64,000 nucleotides of DNA, taken from NCBI GenBank assembly GCA_021844945.1, contig JAKBSJ010000001.1:1-64000 (forward strand), given 5' to 3'. The notes beneath the pieces are model-generated. The model was not told where the DNA came from and searched no databases. It worked only from the letters and a program-made list of their open reading frames with translations. The stretch comes from Thermoplasmata archaeon. Lineage in GTDB: Archaea > Thermoplasmatota > Thermoplasmata > Lutacidiplasmatales > UBA184. This document shows positions 7,293 through 17,583 of the stretch, in pieces. The translations under genes and the position numbers were made by a program. Numbering within the stretch: the stretch's first letter is position 1; every line of letters starts with the position of its first letter.

Positions 7293-9974
7293 TTAGCCGA
7301 CGTGGAAGCGTTCGCGCATCACGTACGGAAGGATTCCACCGGCCCGATAGTAGTCGAGCTCGATCGCGGAGCGGAGCTCGCAGCGGGTCTCGAACGTTCG
7401 CTCCCGGCCGTCCGGCGACATCGCGGTCACCCGGACGCGCGCTCCCGGACCGAGCTCGGTCCCGGGCCCGAGCCGAAGGGCGAACGTTTCCGCGCCGGTC
7501 AGGCCGAGCGAGGCCCAGCTCTCTCCTTCGACGAACGAGAGCGGCAGGACTCCCATGTCCACTAGGTTCGCGCGGTGGATCCGTTCGTAGGACTCCGCGA
7601 TGATGGCGCCGACCCCCAGAAGGCGCGGGCCCTTCGCCGCCCAGTCCCGCGAGCTCCCCTGGCCGTAGCTCTTCCCCGCGAGGACGAGGAGGGGGGTCTT
7701 CGTCGCGCGATAGCGTTCGGACGCTTCGAAGATCGTCATCGTCTCGCCGCTCGGGAAAAGACGCGTGTATCCACCCTCCTTCGGCGCGACGAGCTGGTTC
7801 TTCAATCGAACGTTCGCGAACGTCCCGCGGAGCATCACGTCGTGGTCGCCCCGACGCGTTCCGTACGTGTTGAACTCGGCGACCGCGATCCCGCGGCTCC
7901 GGAGGAACGCGCCGGCGGGAGAGCTCTCGGGGATCTCGCCGGCGGGGGAGATGTGGTCGGTCGTGATCTGATCGCCGAACAACGCGAGGACGCGGGCCCC
8001 CTCGGTCAGGACCCCATCCCGGGGCCAGAGCGGGGGCCCGAGCGTCAGGTACGGCGCTTCCTCGAGGTACGTGGACGAAGGGTCCCACGGGTAGATCTCG
8101 CTCTTTGGCGCATGGAGGGATTCCCAATGGACATCTCCGACCTCGATCTCCCGATACTTGGCGCGGAACATCGACGCATCGAGGTCGGCCTCGACGAGCC
8201 GCGCGATCTCCTCCCCGGTCGGCCAGAGGTCCTTCAGGTACACCGACGAGCCGTCGGCGCGCCGCGCGATCGGCTCACGGGTGAGGTCGACGTCCATCCG
8301 TCCCGCGAGCGCGTAGGCCACGACGAGCATCGGGCTCGCGAGGTAGTTCGCCCGGACCAGGTTGTGGATGCGGGCTTCGAAGTTGCGGTTCCCGCTCAGA
8401 ACGGCCGCGACGAACCTATCGTGGGTCACGATCTCCTTCGCGATCGGGTCCGGCAGCGGCCCGGAGTTGCCGATGCACGTGGTGCAGCCGTAGCCGACCA
8501 CGTCGAAGCCGAGCTTCTCCAGAGGGTCGAGCAGTCCGGCCCGCTCCAAGTAGGCGGTCACGACCTTCGAACCCGGCGCGAGGCTCGTCTTGACGTAGGG
8601 CGGCACCTTCAGGCCGAGCTCGACCGCCCTCTTCGCGATCAGGCCCGCGCCCATCATCACCGATGGGTTCGAGGTGTTCGTGCAGCTGGTGATCGCCGCG
8701 ATGACGACGTCGCCGTCGCGGACCGGGGGCTCCGCGTGACCGTTGGGAGGCGTCGGATGGCCCTGCCGGTAGGAGGCCAGCGCCTTCCCGAAGGACTGCG
8801 GCGCCTCGGCGAGGGGTACCGACTCGGCCGGGTTCTTCGGTCCGGCGACCGTCGGAACGATCTTCGAGAGATCGATCGTGAGCGTGTCATCGAAGTCGAG
8901 CTGGCCCTTCGTGTGCGTACCCCAGAGCCCCTGCAGCCGCGCGTAGGTCTCGACCGTATGGATGTGCGATTCGTCCCGGCCGGTGCCGCGCAGATAATTG
9001 GTCGTGGACTCGTCGATCGGGAAGATCGCCGCCGTGGCCCCGAACTCCGGACACATGTTCGCAATCGTGGCTCGGTCCGGTACCGAAAGCTCGCGGACCC
9101 CGGGCCCGAAGAACTCCACGAACATGTCGACGACCCCCCGCTCGCGGAGCCGGTGCGTGATCGTCAGGACGAGATCGGTGGCCGTGATCCCTTGGGCCAG
9201 GCGTCCGGTGAGCTCGACCCCGATCACCCGGGGCTCGCCGAGGAAGTACGGCTCGCCGAGCATGACCGCCTCGGCCTCGATCCCTCCGACCCCCCAACCC
9301 AGCACCGAGAGGCCGTTGACCATCGTGGTATGCGAGTCCGTCCCGATGAGCGTGTCCGGGTACGCGATCCGGTCCCCGTCTGACGCGACCGAGGTGACGA
9401 CCGAAGCGAGGAACTCGAGGTTGACCTGGTGGCAGATACCGTTCCCGGGCGGCACGATCCGCAGGTTCTGGTAGGCGCCCTTCGCCCACTGGAGGAATCG
9501 GTAGCGCTCTCCGTTCCGCTCGTACTCCTTGTCGAGATTGGTGGCGAGCGAGCGCAGCGAGCCGTAGCTGTCGACCTGGACCGAATGATCGACGATCAGG
9601 TCGACCGGCACGACGGGATTGATCTTCGTGGCCGCGACACCGGCCCGGTGGGCGGCACTGCGAAGGGTCGTGAGATCGACCAGAACCGGGATACCGGTGA
9701 AGTCTTGGAGCAGGATGCGGCCGGGATAGAACGGCATCTCGGCGTTCTCGGGCAGCGGCTCCCCTTGCGCGAGCGCGCGCACCAGCGCCGGGTCGGTGCG
9801 CTGGGGATCGAAGTGGCGGAGCAGATTCTCTAGGAGGATGCGGACCGTGAGCGGACGGGCGTGCAGCTTGAGAGGGTCGATGCCCGGGAGGCGGTCGAGA
9901 CGGTAGACGGTGGCGTCCTCGCGACCGAGCTCGACCTTTTCGGTGACGTGAAGGGGGTCGGGTAGGGAGTTCAT
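7293..9974 (-). CDS. acnA: Aconitate hydratase (AcnA type)
   Basis: Start MNSLPDPLHVTEKV; VLVDLTTLR, IGTDSHTTMVNGLSVLGWGVGGIEAEAVMLG, AAITSCTNTSNPSVMMGAGLIA, YGCTTCIGNSGPL, GKSYGQGSSRDWAAKGP. Confidence 0.95.
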   Translation of the reverse strand: MNSLPDPLHVTEKVELGREDATVYRLDRLPGIDPLKLHARPLTVRILLENLLRHFDPQRTDPALVRALAQGEPLPENAEMPFYPGRILLQDFTGIPVLVDLTTLRSAAHRAGVAATKINPVVPVDLIVDHSVQVDSYGSLRSLATNLDKEYERNGERYRFLQWAKGAYQNLRIVPPGNGICHQVNLEFLASVVTSVASDGDRIAYPDTLIGTDSHTTMVNGLSVLGWGVGGIEAEAVMLGEPYFLGEPRVIGVELTGRLAQGITATDLVLTITHRLRERGVVDMFVEFFGPGVRELSVPDRATIANMCPEFGATAAIFPIDESTTNYLRGTGRDESHIHTVETYARLQGLWGTHTKGQLDFDDTLTIDLSKIVPTVAGPKNPAESVPLAEAPQSFGKALASYRQGHPTPPNGHAEPPVRDGDVVIAAITSCTNTSNPSVMMGAGLIAKRAVELGLKVPPYVKTSLAPGSKVVTAYLERAGLLDPLEKLGFDVVGYGCTTCIGNSGPLPDPIAKEIVTHDRFVAAVLSGNRNFEARIHNLVRANYLASPMLVVAYALAGRMDVDLTREPIARRADGSSVYLKDLWPTGEEIARLVEADLDASMFRAKYREIEVGDVHWESLHAPKSEIYPWDPSSTYLEEAPYLTLGPPLWPRDGVLTEGARVLALFGDQITTDHISPAGEIPESSPAGAFLRSRGIAVAEFNTYGTRRGDHDVMLRGTFANVRLKNQLVAPKEGGYTRLFPSGETMTIFEASERYRATKTPLLVLAGKSYGQGSSRDWAAKGPRLLGVGAIIAESYERIHRANLVDMGVLPLSFVEGESWASLGLTGAETFALRLGPGTELGPGARVRVTAMSPDGRERTFETRCELRSAIELDYYRAGGILPYVMRERFHVG

Positions 9975-10411
9975 GAACGCGAGAGACACCGCACCTTCTT
10001 GGGGTCTGCGGGCCCGCTTTCCGGGTCGGGGTCGGCCCGAGAGGGCCGTCAGGACGTAGGCGCACGGCGCACCCACGCGCCCGAGGGACCCCGGAGCCTC
10101 GGTCCGGTCCGTCGATCTCCGTACGGATTCGGACCGATCCGTAACGAGATGTCCGTCGACCGATCGGGTCGTGCGCACCGATCGACCCCACCGAGTGTGG
10201 GAGAGGCGGAGTCCGGGGGTTTCCCCATCCCTTCCATCGGACATCTCCGCCCGATGGGGTGGGCTCCGAGATTCCGGAGAGGGTCGGAGGCCACCGGCTT
10301 ACGGGCCACCGAGCACCGGGCGCTCGGTACTGCACCCATCGTAGGGCGATCCGGTGCACACGGCGGCAAAGCGGCCCGCGTGGAACCCGAGGGAGGGTGG
10401 GGGCGACCCGC

Positions 10412-11377
10412 TCACTCCGAGGCCACTCGCCGGGTCTTCGTCCAGCGGACCCCAATGGTCGACCCCGCGACGGGCCAGAGATGATCGAGCGCTGCGCGGG
10501 CCTCGATCCGTTCGCCCGATTCTCCTCGGGCGATCCCTACCGATTCCCGTCCCACGGTCCCCGCCGCCAGCATCTGCGCGGAGAACCGATCCGGTGCCGC
10601 AGCGACGAATTCGGTGTCCGCCGGGTCGACCGCCACGACCCCACCTCCCTCGGGAAGGACGTTGAAGCCGAGGAACCGCGCCACCGCAGCGGAACGCGGG
10701 TCGGCGAGCAGCTCCGCCGGCGTCCCCAGCGAGCGGATCCGACCCTCGAGCATCACCGCTACGCGATCCCCCAGGAACAGCCCCTCTTCCCGATCGTGCG
10801 TGACGTGGATCGAACTGATCCCGCGGGACGCGAGCGCGCGGCGGAAGTCGCCGCGGAGCTCCCCACGAACCTCGGGATCGATCGCAGCGAAGGGCTCGTC
10901 CAGGAGGATCACGCGCGGGCGCGCGGCGATCGCTCGAGCGAGGGCGACTCGTTGTCGCTCCCCCATGCTCAGCGCGTACCCCGGTCGACCCTCGAACCCT
11001 TCCAGCCGAACCGCCGCCAACGCCTCCGCTGCGATCTGACGCGCTTCGGCCTCCGAACGACGTTGGACGAGCGGGGCGTAGGCCACGTTCTCGAGCACCG
11101 TGCGGTTCGGGAACAGCGCGGGCTCGGAAAGGAGCAGGCTGATGCCGCGGCGGTTCGCGGGAAGATCGGTGACGTCGCGGCCCTCGAGCACGATGCGCCC
11201 GGCCGACGGCCACTCGAGTCCCGCGATGCATCGCAACAGCGTCGTCTTACCGCTGCCGTTGGGACCCATCAGGGCGAGGAACTCCCCCTCGCCCAACTCG
11301 AGATCGATCCCATGGAGGACCGGCAGCCGGTCGACGACCGCCTCGAGCCGGTCGATGCGCAGCAGGACCTCAGGCAT
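10412..11377 (-). CDS. thiQ: ABC transporter ATP-binding protein (thiamine-type)
   Basis: LMGPNGSGKTTLLRCIAGL (Walker A), LSMGERQRVALARAIAARPRVILLDEPFAAID (signature, Walker B). Operon with ThiP/ThiB-like genes. Confidence 0.85.
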   Translation of the reverse strand: MPEVLLRIDRLEAVVDRLPVLHGIDLELGEGEFLALMGPNGSGKTTLLRCIAGLEWPSAGRIVLEGRDVTDLPANRRGISLLLSEPALFPNRTVLENVAYAPLVQRRSEAEARQIAAEALAAVRLEGFEGRPGYALSMGERQRVALARAIAARPRVILLDEPFAAIDPEVRGELRGDFRRALASRGISSIHVTHDREEGLFLGDRVAVMLEGRIRSLGTPAELLADPRSAAVARFLGFNVLPEGGGVVAVDPADTEFVAAAPDRFSAQMLAAGTVGRESVGIARGESGERIEARAALDHLWPVAGSTIGVRWTKTRRVASE

Positions 11378-13028
11378 ACGCTCGCTCCCGGGGTCTCGCC
11401 ATCCCTACGACGATCGCGAACACCGCCAAGCTCACGACCAGGAGGAGCGCGGCGGCCCCGGCGGTCGCGTCGCTGAACCGCTCCCGTTGGAGGGTGTAGA
11501 CGGCGACGCTCAGCGTCGTGAACGGAGGCGTGTAGAGGAAGTAGGTCGCGGTGAACTCGCCGAGGCCGATGGCGAACGCGAAGAGGCCCGCGGTCACGAT
11601 CCCGTTGCGGATCCGGGGAATATCTGCGTCCCAGAACGCGGTCCATCGGCTCGCGCCGAGGCTCCGGGCCGCCTCGGAAGGCGCCGCGGAGAGGCTCGAG
11701 AGAGGGACCTGCACGCTCTGCAGCGCGAACGGCAGGGCGAGGATCGCTTGCGACACTCCAATCAGGACCCAGACCGTCGATTCCCCTCCGAGGATAGGGC
11801 GCCAGAACTCGGCGAGGCTGAACGCGAGCAGGACGGGGGATACGAGCAGTGGGAGGAAGAGGTAGGTGCTGACGCTCCCCTCCCATCGCGGCCGGTTGCG
11901 CAGGGCGAAGGCCGCGAGCAGCACGAGGACGAACGTTGCCGCCGCGGCGAAGACGGCGAACCCGAACGTGTTGACGATCACGTTCCCGATCGGGATGCCC
12001 AAGGTGGCCGTGGTCCGGGACGAGACGAGATCGGACCAGCCCGCTCCGAACGCACCCCCGGACGCCGGCCAAATCGACCGCGCCAGGACCGTGAAGAGAA
12101 CGATCGCGATCCCGGCGAAGACCAGCGAGGCTTCGATCGCGAACGCCGGGCCGATCCAACCGGAGCGGGAGAGCTTCTGCGGGCGGATAGGGCCCCGAGA
12201 GCCCCGTTCCCTTAGACGGTTCGCGAGCAGTACGTAGACGACGATCGGTACGAGCAGGATCAGCACGGCCGCGAGCGCGAGGAGGCTCGCGGCCGTAGGC
12301 TCGAGAAACGTCGAACTGAGCGCGTACACTTGGGCCTCGAGGGTGTAGCATCGGGGCCCGCAGATCATGAGGGGAGAGGCGAACGCGAGGGCCGCGAAGA
12401 CGAACGTGAGCACGACGCCCACGGCCGCGCCGATCAACGAAGGTCCGGCCCAGACGTCCCGGTAGACCCGGGAGGGAGATGCGCCGAGCGTCCGGGAGGT
12501 CTCTTCTAGGTCGCCAGAGGCGCTCTCGCAGCCGAGCGCGGTGTACAGCACGACGAGGGGCACGTTGAAGACCAGATTGGCCAGCACAATCCCGGGCACT
12601 CCTTCCCCCAACCAAGCAAGGGTCGGGACCGCGCTCGAGATGGTCCCACCGGGTCCGAAGAGGTCGAGGATCCCGACGACCACGACCACGGTGGGGAGAA
12701 GGAAAGGAAGGAGCAGGAAGCTGCGGGCTGCGGTCCGGCCGGGGAAGGCATAGCGCGAGAGGAATATCCCGGCGGGATAGCCGACCCCGAACGCGACCAG
12801 CGCACTCAGCGCGCCCTGTTCCAGCGAGTTGTACAGCGACGCCCGGTTGGTCGCCTCACGCCAGACGGTGTCGTAGAGACCGGCCGCCCCGCCTCCGCTG
12901 ACCCATCCGTTTCCGAACAGGAGGGCGACCGGGACCAATGCGAAGAGGAGGACGAACAGGAGGATCGGGATCAGGAGGCCCGCTTCCCCGAAGCGCGGGC
13001 GCGCTACGCGCTCGCGAGCGATTCCCAT
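11370..13028 (-). CDS. thiP: ABC transporter permease, two fused membrane domains (ThiP-like)
   Basis: MGIARERVARPRFGEAGLLIPILLF...; about 12 TM segments; two copies of an EAA-like loop (ASGDLEETSRTLGASPSRVYRDV and APSEAARSLGASRWTAFWDADIPRI). Confidence 0.85.
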   Translation of the reverse strand: MGIARERVARPRFGEAGLLIPILLFVLLFALVPVALLFGNGWVSGGGAAGLYDTVWREATNRASLYNSLEQGALSALVAFGVGYPAGIFLSRYAFPGRTAARSFLLLPFLLPTVVVVVGILDLFGPGGTISSAVPTLAWLGEGVPGIVLANLVFNVPLVVLYTALGCESASGDLEETSRTLGASPSRVYRDVWAGPSLIGAAVGVVLTFVFAALAFASPLMICGPRCYTLEAQVYALSSTFLEPTAASLLALAAVLILLVPIVVYVLLANRLRERGSRGPIRPQKLSRSGWIGPAFAIEASLVFAGIAIVLFTVLARSIWPASGGAFGAGWSDLVSSRTTATLGIPIGNVIVNTFGFAVFAAAATFVLVLLAAFALRNRPRWEGSVSTYLFLPLLVSPVLLAFSLAEFWRPILGGESTVWVLIGVSQAILALPFALQSVQVPLSSLSAAPSEAARSLGASRWTAFWDADIPRIRNGIVTAGLFAFAIGLGEFTATYFLYTPPFTTLSVAVYTLQRERFSDATAGAAALLLVVSLAVFAIVVGMARPRERAYA

Positions 13029-14188
13029 GTGGACAGCCACCCGGTCATGTTGGTCGCGAGTTCGTTCGGCGTCAGCGCGGAGTTCAGCGCGTGGATCGAG
13101 GACGGAGGGATCAGATCGGCCTGCGCGTAGACGGGCGGGAGCACCACGGTCTCGTTGGCCGGGTACTCCCACTCGGTCAGCGGCAGCTGGCCCTGCACGC
13201 TCCCGCTGAGGAAGTAGTGGATGAACTCGTTGTCCAGCGCGACGTGGCCCGACCCCTTGACGATCCCGATCCCGTAGATCGTCTTCCAACCGTAGAGCGT
13301 CCCGTTATCGTTCGTGACGGTCGAGTTGAACGTGCCTCCCTGGCCGTAGTATGTCGCGTAGGCCGGATCGGTGGTATAGCTCACGACCATGGAGTAGGGA
13401 GCCCCGAACTCATCGAACGCCGTATTCCAGTCCGGGGCGGCGGTGGCGTAGGGGAGGACCTTCGACCAGAACGTGGTCCAGTTCTCGTGGAGGACGGACT
13501 CGTAATAGAGTACCTCCCAGGCGAGGAACTCCTCTCCGGTGATCGAGGTCGTCGGATCCTCGTACACGAGCTGGCGCGCCCACGATGAGTTCGCGGCGAA
13601 GTCGGCGAACGTGGAGTTCGCGATCGCGCCTCGCGTGGCGTTGTAGAACGCGTTCGTATAGTCGATCGCGAGGTACCCATACTCATACGGGATGACTTCC
13701 CCATCCGTGGAGATGGCCGCGACCAGAGAGGAGTTGATGTGCGCGAGGTCGGCCGGGTCGCTGTACGGTTGGAGGAGGCCGAGCGCCTCGGCCTGCGGCG
13801 CGGTGATTTCATCGAGGCCGATCACGAGGTCCGCGGCAGGATTGTTCCGCTGTTCGTACAGGGTGCTGACGAGGTTCCCGCTCAGGCAGTCGACCTGGAC
13901 TCGGGCGTGGTATTCGCTCGAGAAGTTCGAGAACACTCCGGCCGCCGGAGTCCCGCTGGTGCAGCACGGCCCGCCGAGGAGGCTCGAGTACGTGTAGATC
14001 GTGATCGTAGGTTCGCCAGGGTTCCCGCTCTCCCCCGTGCCCGCGCAGCCCCCCGCGTAGGAATAATAGAGCGCGAGGCTGGCGACGATAACGACCAGCG
14101 CGATGGCGACCGCGATCAGAGCGGTTCCCAATCGACCGGGACGGCGCAATCGCGCCCGACGAAGCGGCAGGGTCGCGCCCGACGTCAC
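13004..14188 (-). CDS. thiB: Thiamine ABC transporter substrate-binding protein (ThiB/TbpA-like)
   Basis: TM/lipobox-like N-terminus; EPTITIYTYSSLLGG...VDCLSGNLVSTLYEQRNNPAADLVIGLDEITAPQAEALGLLQPY resembles ThiB; overlaps the permease start; TPP riboswitch upstream. Confidence 0.8.
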   Translation of the reverse strand: MTSGATLPLRRARLRRPGRLGTALIAVAIALVVIVASLALYYSYAGGCAGTGESGNPGEPTITIYTYSSLLGGPCCTSGTPAAGVFSNFSSEYHARVQVDCLSGNLVSTLYEQRNNPAADLVIGLDEITAPQAEALGLLQPYSDPADLAHINSSLVAAISTDGEVIPYEYGYLAIDYTNAFYNATRGAIANSTFADFAANSSWARQLVYEDPTTSITGEEFLAWEVLYYESVLHENWTTFWSKVLPYATAAPDWNTAFDEFGAPYSMVVSYTTDPAYATYYGQGGTFNSTVTNDNGTLYGWKTIYGIGIVKGSGHVALDNEFIHYFLSGSVQGQLPLTEWEYPANETVVLPPVYAQADLIPPSSIHALNSALTPNELATNMTGWLSTWESLASA

Positions 14189-14235
14189 TCGCCCCGCCGG
14201 GAACCGGCGGAGAGTCGTCTTAGCCCGTGCATAGC

Positions 14236-14322
14236 GTTCCCTTCGCGGGCATTACCCCGTGCAGGTTCCAGGGGTCGACAGGCGATGCCCGTCCTCTCAG
14301 CCGGTTCACAGCTCCCCCTACC
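14236..14322 (-). ncRNA. TPP (THI element) riboswitch
   Basis: Reverse complement: UAGGGGGAGCUGUGAACCGGCUGAGAGGACGGGCAUCGCCUGUCGACCCCUGGAACCUGCACGGGGUAAUGCCCGCGAAGGGA. Contains GGGGAGC, GCUGAGAG, GACCC, GGAACCUG, GGGUAAUGCC and GCGAAGGGA in consensus order, about 50 nt upstream of thiB. Confidence 0.93.
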
Positions 14323-14479
14323 GATTCAGCTACCGAGAGCGGCCATTTGAGCTTGCGGGTTAGCCCTCCCTCCTCCCGGGGGAGTTCTCGGCCCTCACGC
14401 ATCGCGCCGAGCGGGGCCATCCTCCCTCTCGGATGTGCTCTTATACGCCCCATCGCTCGCTAGCTCTCGGGCGCTGAAA

Positions 14480-15424
14480 ATGGGCCAGCCGTCGATTGCG
14501 GAGCTCCGCGTGGGGAGCGAGCGACTCAAGCGCGGGTTCGCGCGGATGCAGCAGGGTGGGGTAATCATGGACGTCACGAACGCCCAGCAGGCCCGCATTG
14601 CCGAGGAGGCGGGCGCGGTCGCGGTCATGGCGCTCGAGAGGGTTCCGTCCGACATCCGCGCGGAGGGCGGAGTGGCGCGCATGGCCGACCCCGCGAAGAT
14701 CCGCGAGATTCAGAACCAGGTTTCGATCCCCGTGATGGCGAAGTGCCGGATCGGTCACACGGCCGAGGCTCGCATCCTCGAAGCGCTCGCCGTGGACATG
14801 ATCGACGAATCCGAGGTCCTCACCCCGGCCGACCCGTTCTACCACGTGGACAAGCACGCGTTCACCATCCCGTTCGTGTGCGGCTGCCGTAACCTAGGCG
14901 AAGCGCTCCGTCGCATCGACGAGGGAGCTGCGATGATCCGGACGAAAGGCGAGGCGGGCACCGGAAACGTCATCGAAGCCGTCCGCCACATACGCCAGGT
15001 CAACCTGGAGGTTGCCCAGGTCCGGAAAATGACCCGAGCCACCCTCGCACGGTGGGCGAAGCGCGAGCGCGTGGCCGTCGCGACCGTCGAGGAGGTTCGC
15101 CGGCTCGGACGCCTTCCCGTGGTCAACTTCGCCGCCGGCGGAATCGCGACGCCTGCGGACGCGGCGCTCTGCCGCTTGCTCGGAGTCGATGGGATCTTCG
15201 TCGGCAGCGGCATCTTCAAGTCCGAGCAGCCCGCCAAGATCGCTCGGGCCGTGGTGGAGGCATCGCTGCATTACGATCAACCCGAGGCTCTCGCACGGGT
15301 CTCCGAGGGACTCGGAGCGCCGATGCACGGCGTCGACGTGAGCCAGCTGCCGCCGAGCGAGCTACTCCAGGCGCGCGAGGCCCATCCTCCCGTTGCGCGC
15401 CGCCCCGGTACCGCCGAAGCCTAG
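14480..15424 (+). CDS. pdxS: Pyridoxal 5'-phosphate synthase PdxS subunit
   Basis: [46 protein letters not shown]...[28 protein letters not shown]. Confidence 0.96.
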   Translation: MGQPSIAELRVGSERLKRGFARMQQGGVIMDVTNAQQARIAEEAGAVAVMALERVPSDIRAEGGVARMADPAKIREIQNQVSIPVMAKCRIGHTAEARILEALAVDMIDESEVLTPADPFYHVDKHAFTIPFVCGCRNLGEALRRIDEGAAMIRTKGEAGTGNVIEAVRHIRQVNLEVAQVRKMTRATLARWAKRERVAVATVEEVRRLGRLPVVNFAAGGIATPADAALCRLLGVDGIFVGSGIFKSEQPAKIARAVVEASLHYDQPEALARVSEGLGAPMHGVDVSQLPPSELLQAREAHPPVARRPGTAEA

Positions 15425-15481
15425 GGCGAGGATCATGGGGATCGCCCGCCCCGCACGGGGTGTCGTCGGACCTCGCTCTCG

Positions 15482-16630
15482 ATGAAGATCGTCCAGGTCT
15501 GCCCCTTCTACGTTCCCCACCCGGGGGGGGTGGAATCCCACGTTCGCCGGCTCTCCACCGAGCTCGTCCGGGAAGGACATGAGGTCACCGTGCTGACCAG
15601 CCGTTACGATCCGGAACTTCCCGCCGCCGAGGTGCTCGACGGCGTCCACGTCGTGCGGGTGCCGGTCCGCGGCGTCCTGTTGAACACCCCGATCGACCCG
15701 CGGGTCGGAAAAGTACTGCGCACCCTTTCGGCCGACATCGTCCACCTGCACTACCCCCCGCCGCTCACGTCGTACTTTGCCGCGCGAGGATTACGGCCGG
15801 GGCATCCGCCGGTCGTCCTGACGTATCACTGCGATCTCTACCTTCCCGGCCCCTGGGGCCGGCTCCTCACGTCCACGTTCGAGCGGGTCATGCTCCCGCA
15901 AGTCCTACGCGTGGCCGATCGCGTCATCGTCCACACGAAGAGCTACGGGCAGACGTCCGCGACCTTGCGGAACCGCGCGATCGACGTCGTCCCCTCGCTC
16001 GTGGACGTCGAACTGTACCGCACTCCGGCCCACGTGGAGGAGCTCCGCCAGGAGCTCGGTCTCTCCGACCGGCGCGTCCTCGTCTTCACCGGTCGTCTCG
16101 TCCCGCACAAGGGATTCGACACCGGGATCCGAGCGCTGTCCCTCCTTCCCAAGGACGTCACCATGCTCGTCATCGGCTCCGGCCCGAACCTTCCGGCGCT
16201 CGTCTCGCTCGCTCGCCGGTTGCGGGTGGCCGGTCGCGTACGCTTCCTCACCCACGTCGGCGATGGCGAGCTTCCGCGCTACCTCGCCCTCGGGGACGTG
16301 TTCGTATATCCCTCGCAGAACCGGCTCGAAGGATTCGGACTCGCCATCGCGGAGGCGATGGCGGCCGGGCTCCCGGTGGTGATCGCGGACATGCCCGGCG
16401 TGCGCGAGGTCATCGAGGAGGGGCGAGAGGGGCTGCTCGCCCATCCGATGATCCCGGAGGACTTCGCGCGGCAGGTCCAGCGGCTGCTGGACGATCGCGA
16501 GGTCGCCCAGAGGATGGGCGCGGCCGGTCGTCTTCGCGCTCAGGAGCGCTACGGGGTCGCGACCATCACGCGGCAGATCGTCGCGCTGTACGAGTCGCTA
16601 CGGACCGCGCCGCCTCGATCTTCGAGTTGA
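15482..16630 (+). CDS. Glycosyltransferase family 4
   Basis: MKIVQVCPFYVPHPGGVESHVRRLS... VLVFTGRLVPHKGFDTGIRAL... VFVYPSQNRLEGFGLAIAEAMAAGLPVV (GT-B signature). Confidence 0.9.
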   Translation: MKIVQVCPFYVPHPGGVESHVRRLSTELVREGHEVTVLTSRYDPELPAAEVLDGVHVVRVPVRGVLLNTPIDPRVGKVLRTLSADIVHLHYPPPLTSYFAARGLRPGHPPVVLTYHCDLYLPGPWGRLLTSTFERVMLPQVLRVADRVIVHTKSYGQTSATLRNRAIDVVPSLVDVELYRTPAHVEELRQELGLSDRRVLVFTGRLVPHKGFDTGIRALSLLPKDVTMLVIGSGPNLPALVSLARRLRVAGRVRFLTHVGDGELPRYLALGDVFVYPSQNRLEGFGLAIAEAMAAGLPVVIADMPGVREVIEEGREGLLAHPMIPEDFARQVQRLLDDREVAQRMGAAGRLRAQERYGVATITRQIVALYESLRTAPPRSSS

Positions 16631-17462
16631 GACGTTCTGCCTCGATCGCGCAGGCGCGCGCCCACCCTTCGCCCCCGCTCGCGTAGAGGATGCTGCGGGA
16701 GGCGTTGATGAGGAGAGACCGTCGGCCCCGATCGATTCCCGCGCGCACGCATCGTTCGAGCGCTCCGCGCTGGGCCCCGACGCCCGGGACCAACAAGGGA
16801 ACCCCGTCGCCCAGGTGCCGGCGCGCCTCGGCTACGGCCGCGGGGTACGTCGCACCGACGACCGCGCCGACGTTGTGGGACCGACGCGCGAGCGCCCGAA
16901 CTCGGTTCAGGACTTCGATCCACGCCGGGGGGCCGGAGCTTCGCCGGCCCTGGAGGGCTCGCCATCCCGGGTTCGAGGAATGGGCCACGACGTAGACCCC
17001 ATGGGTGGGGTCGTCGGTGAACGGCCCGAGGCTGTCCCAACCGATCCATGGCGTTACGGTGATCGCGTCGAAGCCGAAACGATCGAAGATTCCGTCGTGG
17101 TACAGACGCATCGTGTTCGGGATATCGTTCGCTTTGAGGTCAAGGATCCGGATCCGGTCCGGTCCGATCGCTCGTACCGTCTCCTCGAGCACATCGAAAC
17201 CGTCGGCCCCGTAGGAGAAGTACGAAGCGAGCTGGAACTTGTAGGCGGACGCGAAGGGCCGGGTCGCGCCGACGACGCCGTCGAGAAACCGACGGAGCGT
17301 TCTCGCAGAAGCGCCGGGACCCACCGAACGCGGGATCCGCTCCGGATCCGGGTCGAGGCCCACGCACAACAGCGACCCGACCTCCGCCGGAATTCGGCGA
17401 GCGCGGTCGGAAAACGGCACGGACATCGGTTCGCGAGACGCTCGAGCGGATATACCTTCCAA
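16566..17462 (-). CDS. pyrF: Orotidine 5'-phosphate decarboxylase
   Basis: LLCVGLDPDPERIPR, DLKANDIPNTMRLYHDGIF, ITVTPWIGWDSLGPF, LVPGVGAQRG, SRSILYAS. Confidence 0.88.
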   Translation of the reverse strand: MEGISARASREPMSVPFSDRARRIPAEVGSLLCVGLDPDPERIPRSVGPGASARTLRRFLDGVVGATRPFASAYKFQLASYFSYGADGFDVLEETVRAIGPDRIRILDLKANDIPNTMRLYHDGIFDRFGFDAITVTPWIGWDSLGPFTDDPTHGVYVVAHSSNPGWRALQGRRSSGPPAWIEVLNRVRALARRSHNVGAVVGATYPAAVAEARRHLGDGVPLLVPGVGAQRGALERCVRAGIDRGRRSLLINASRSILYASGGEGWARACAIEAERLNSKIEAARSVATRTARRSAA

Positions 17463-17583
17463 GGGCGGCTAAAGCTCCCGTGGGTTCCCCGAGCGAGGAT
17501 TCGGGTCCTCCCCTCCGGCCGGCAGCCTCCTCGCGGGGGTGCCGGCTTTTATCGGGGACCCCATTTCGACCGGGGAGCCCACC

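Noticed and set aside
7575-9383. 602-aa plus ORF
   Set aside because: Antisense of aconitase with no domain; GC-driven open frame.
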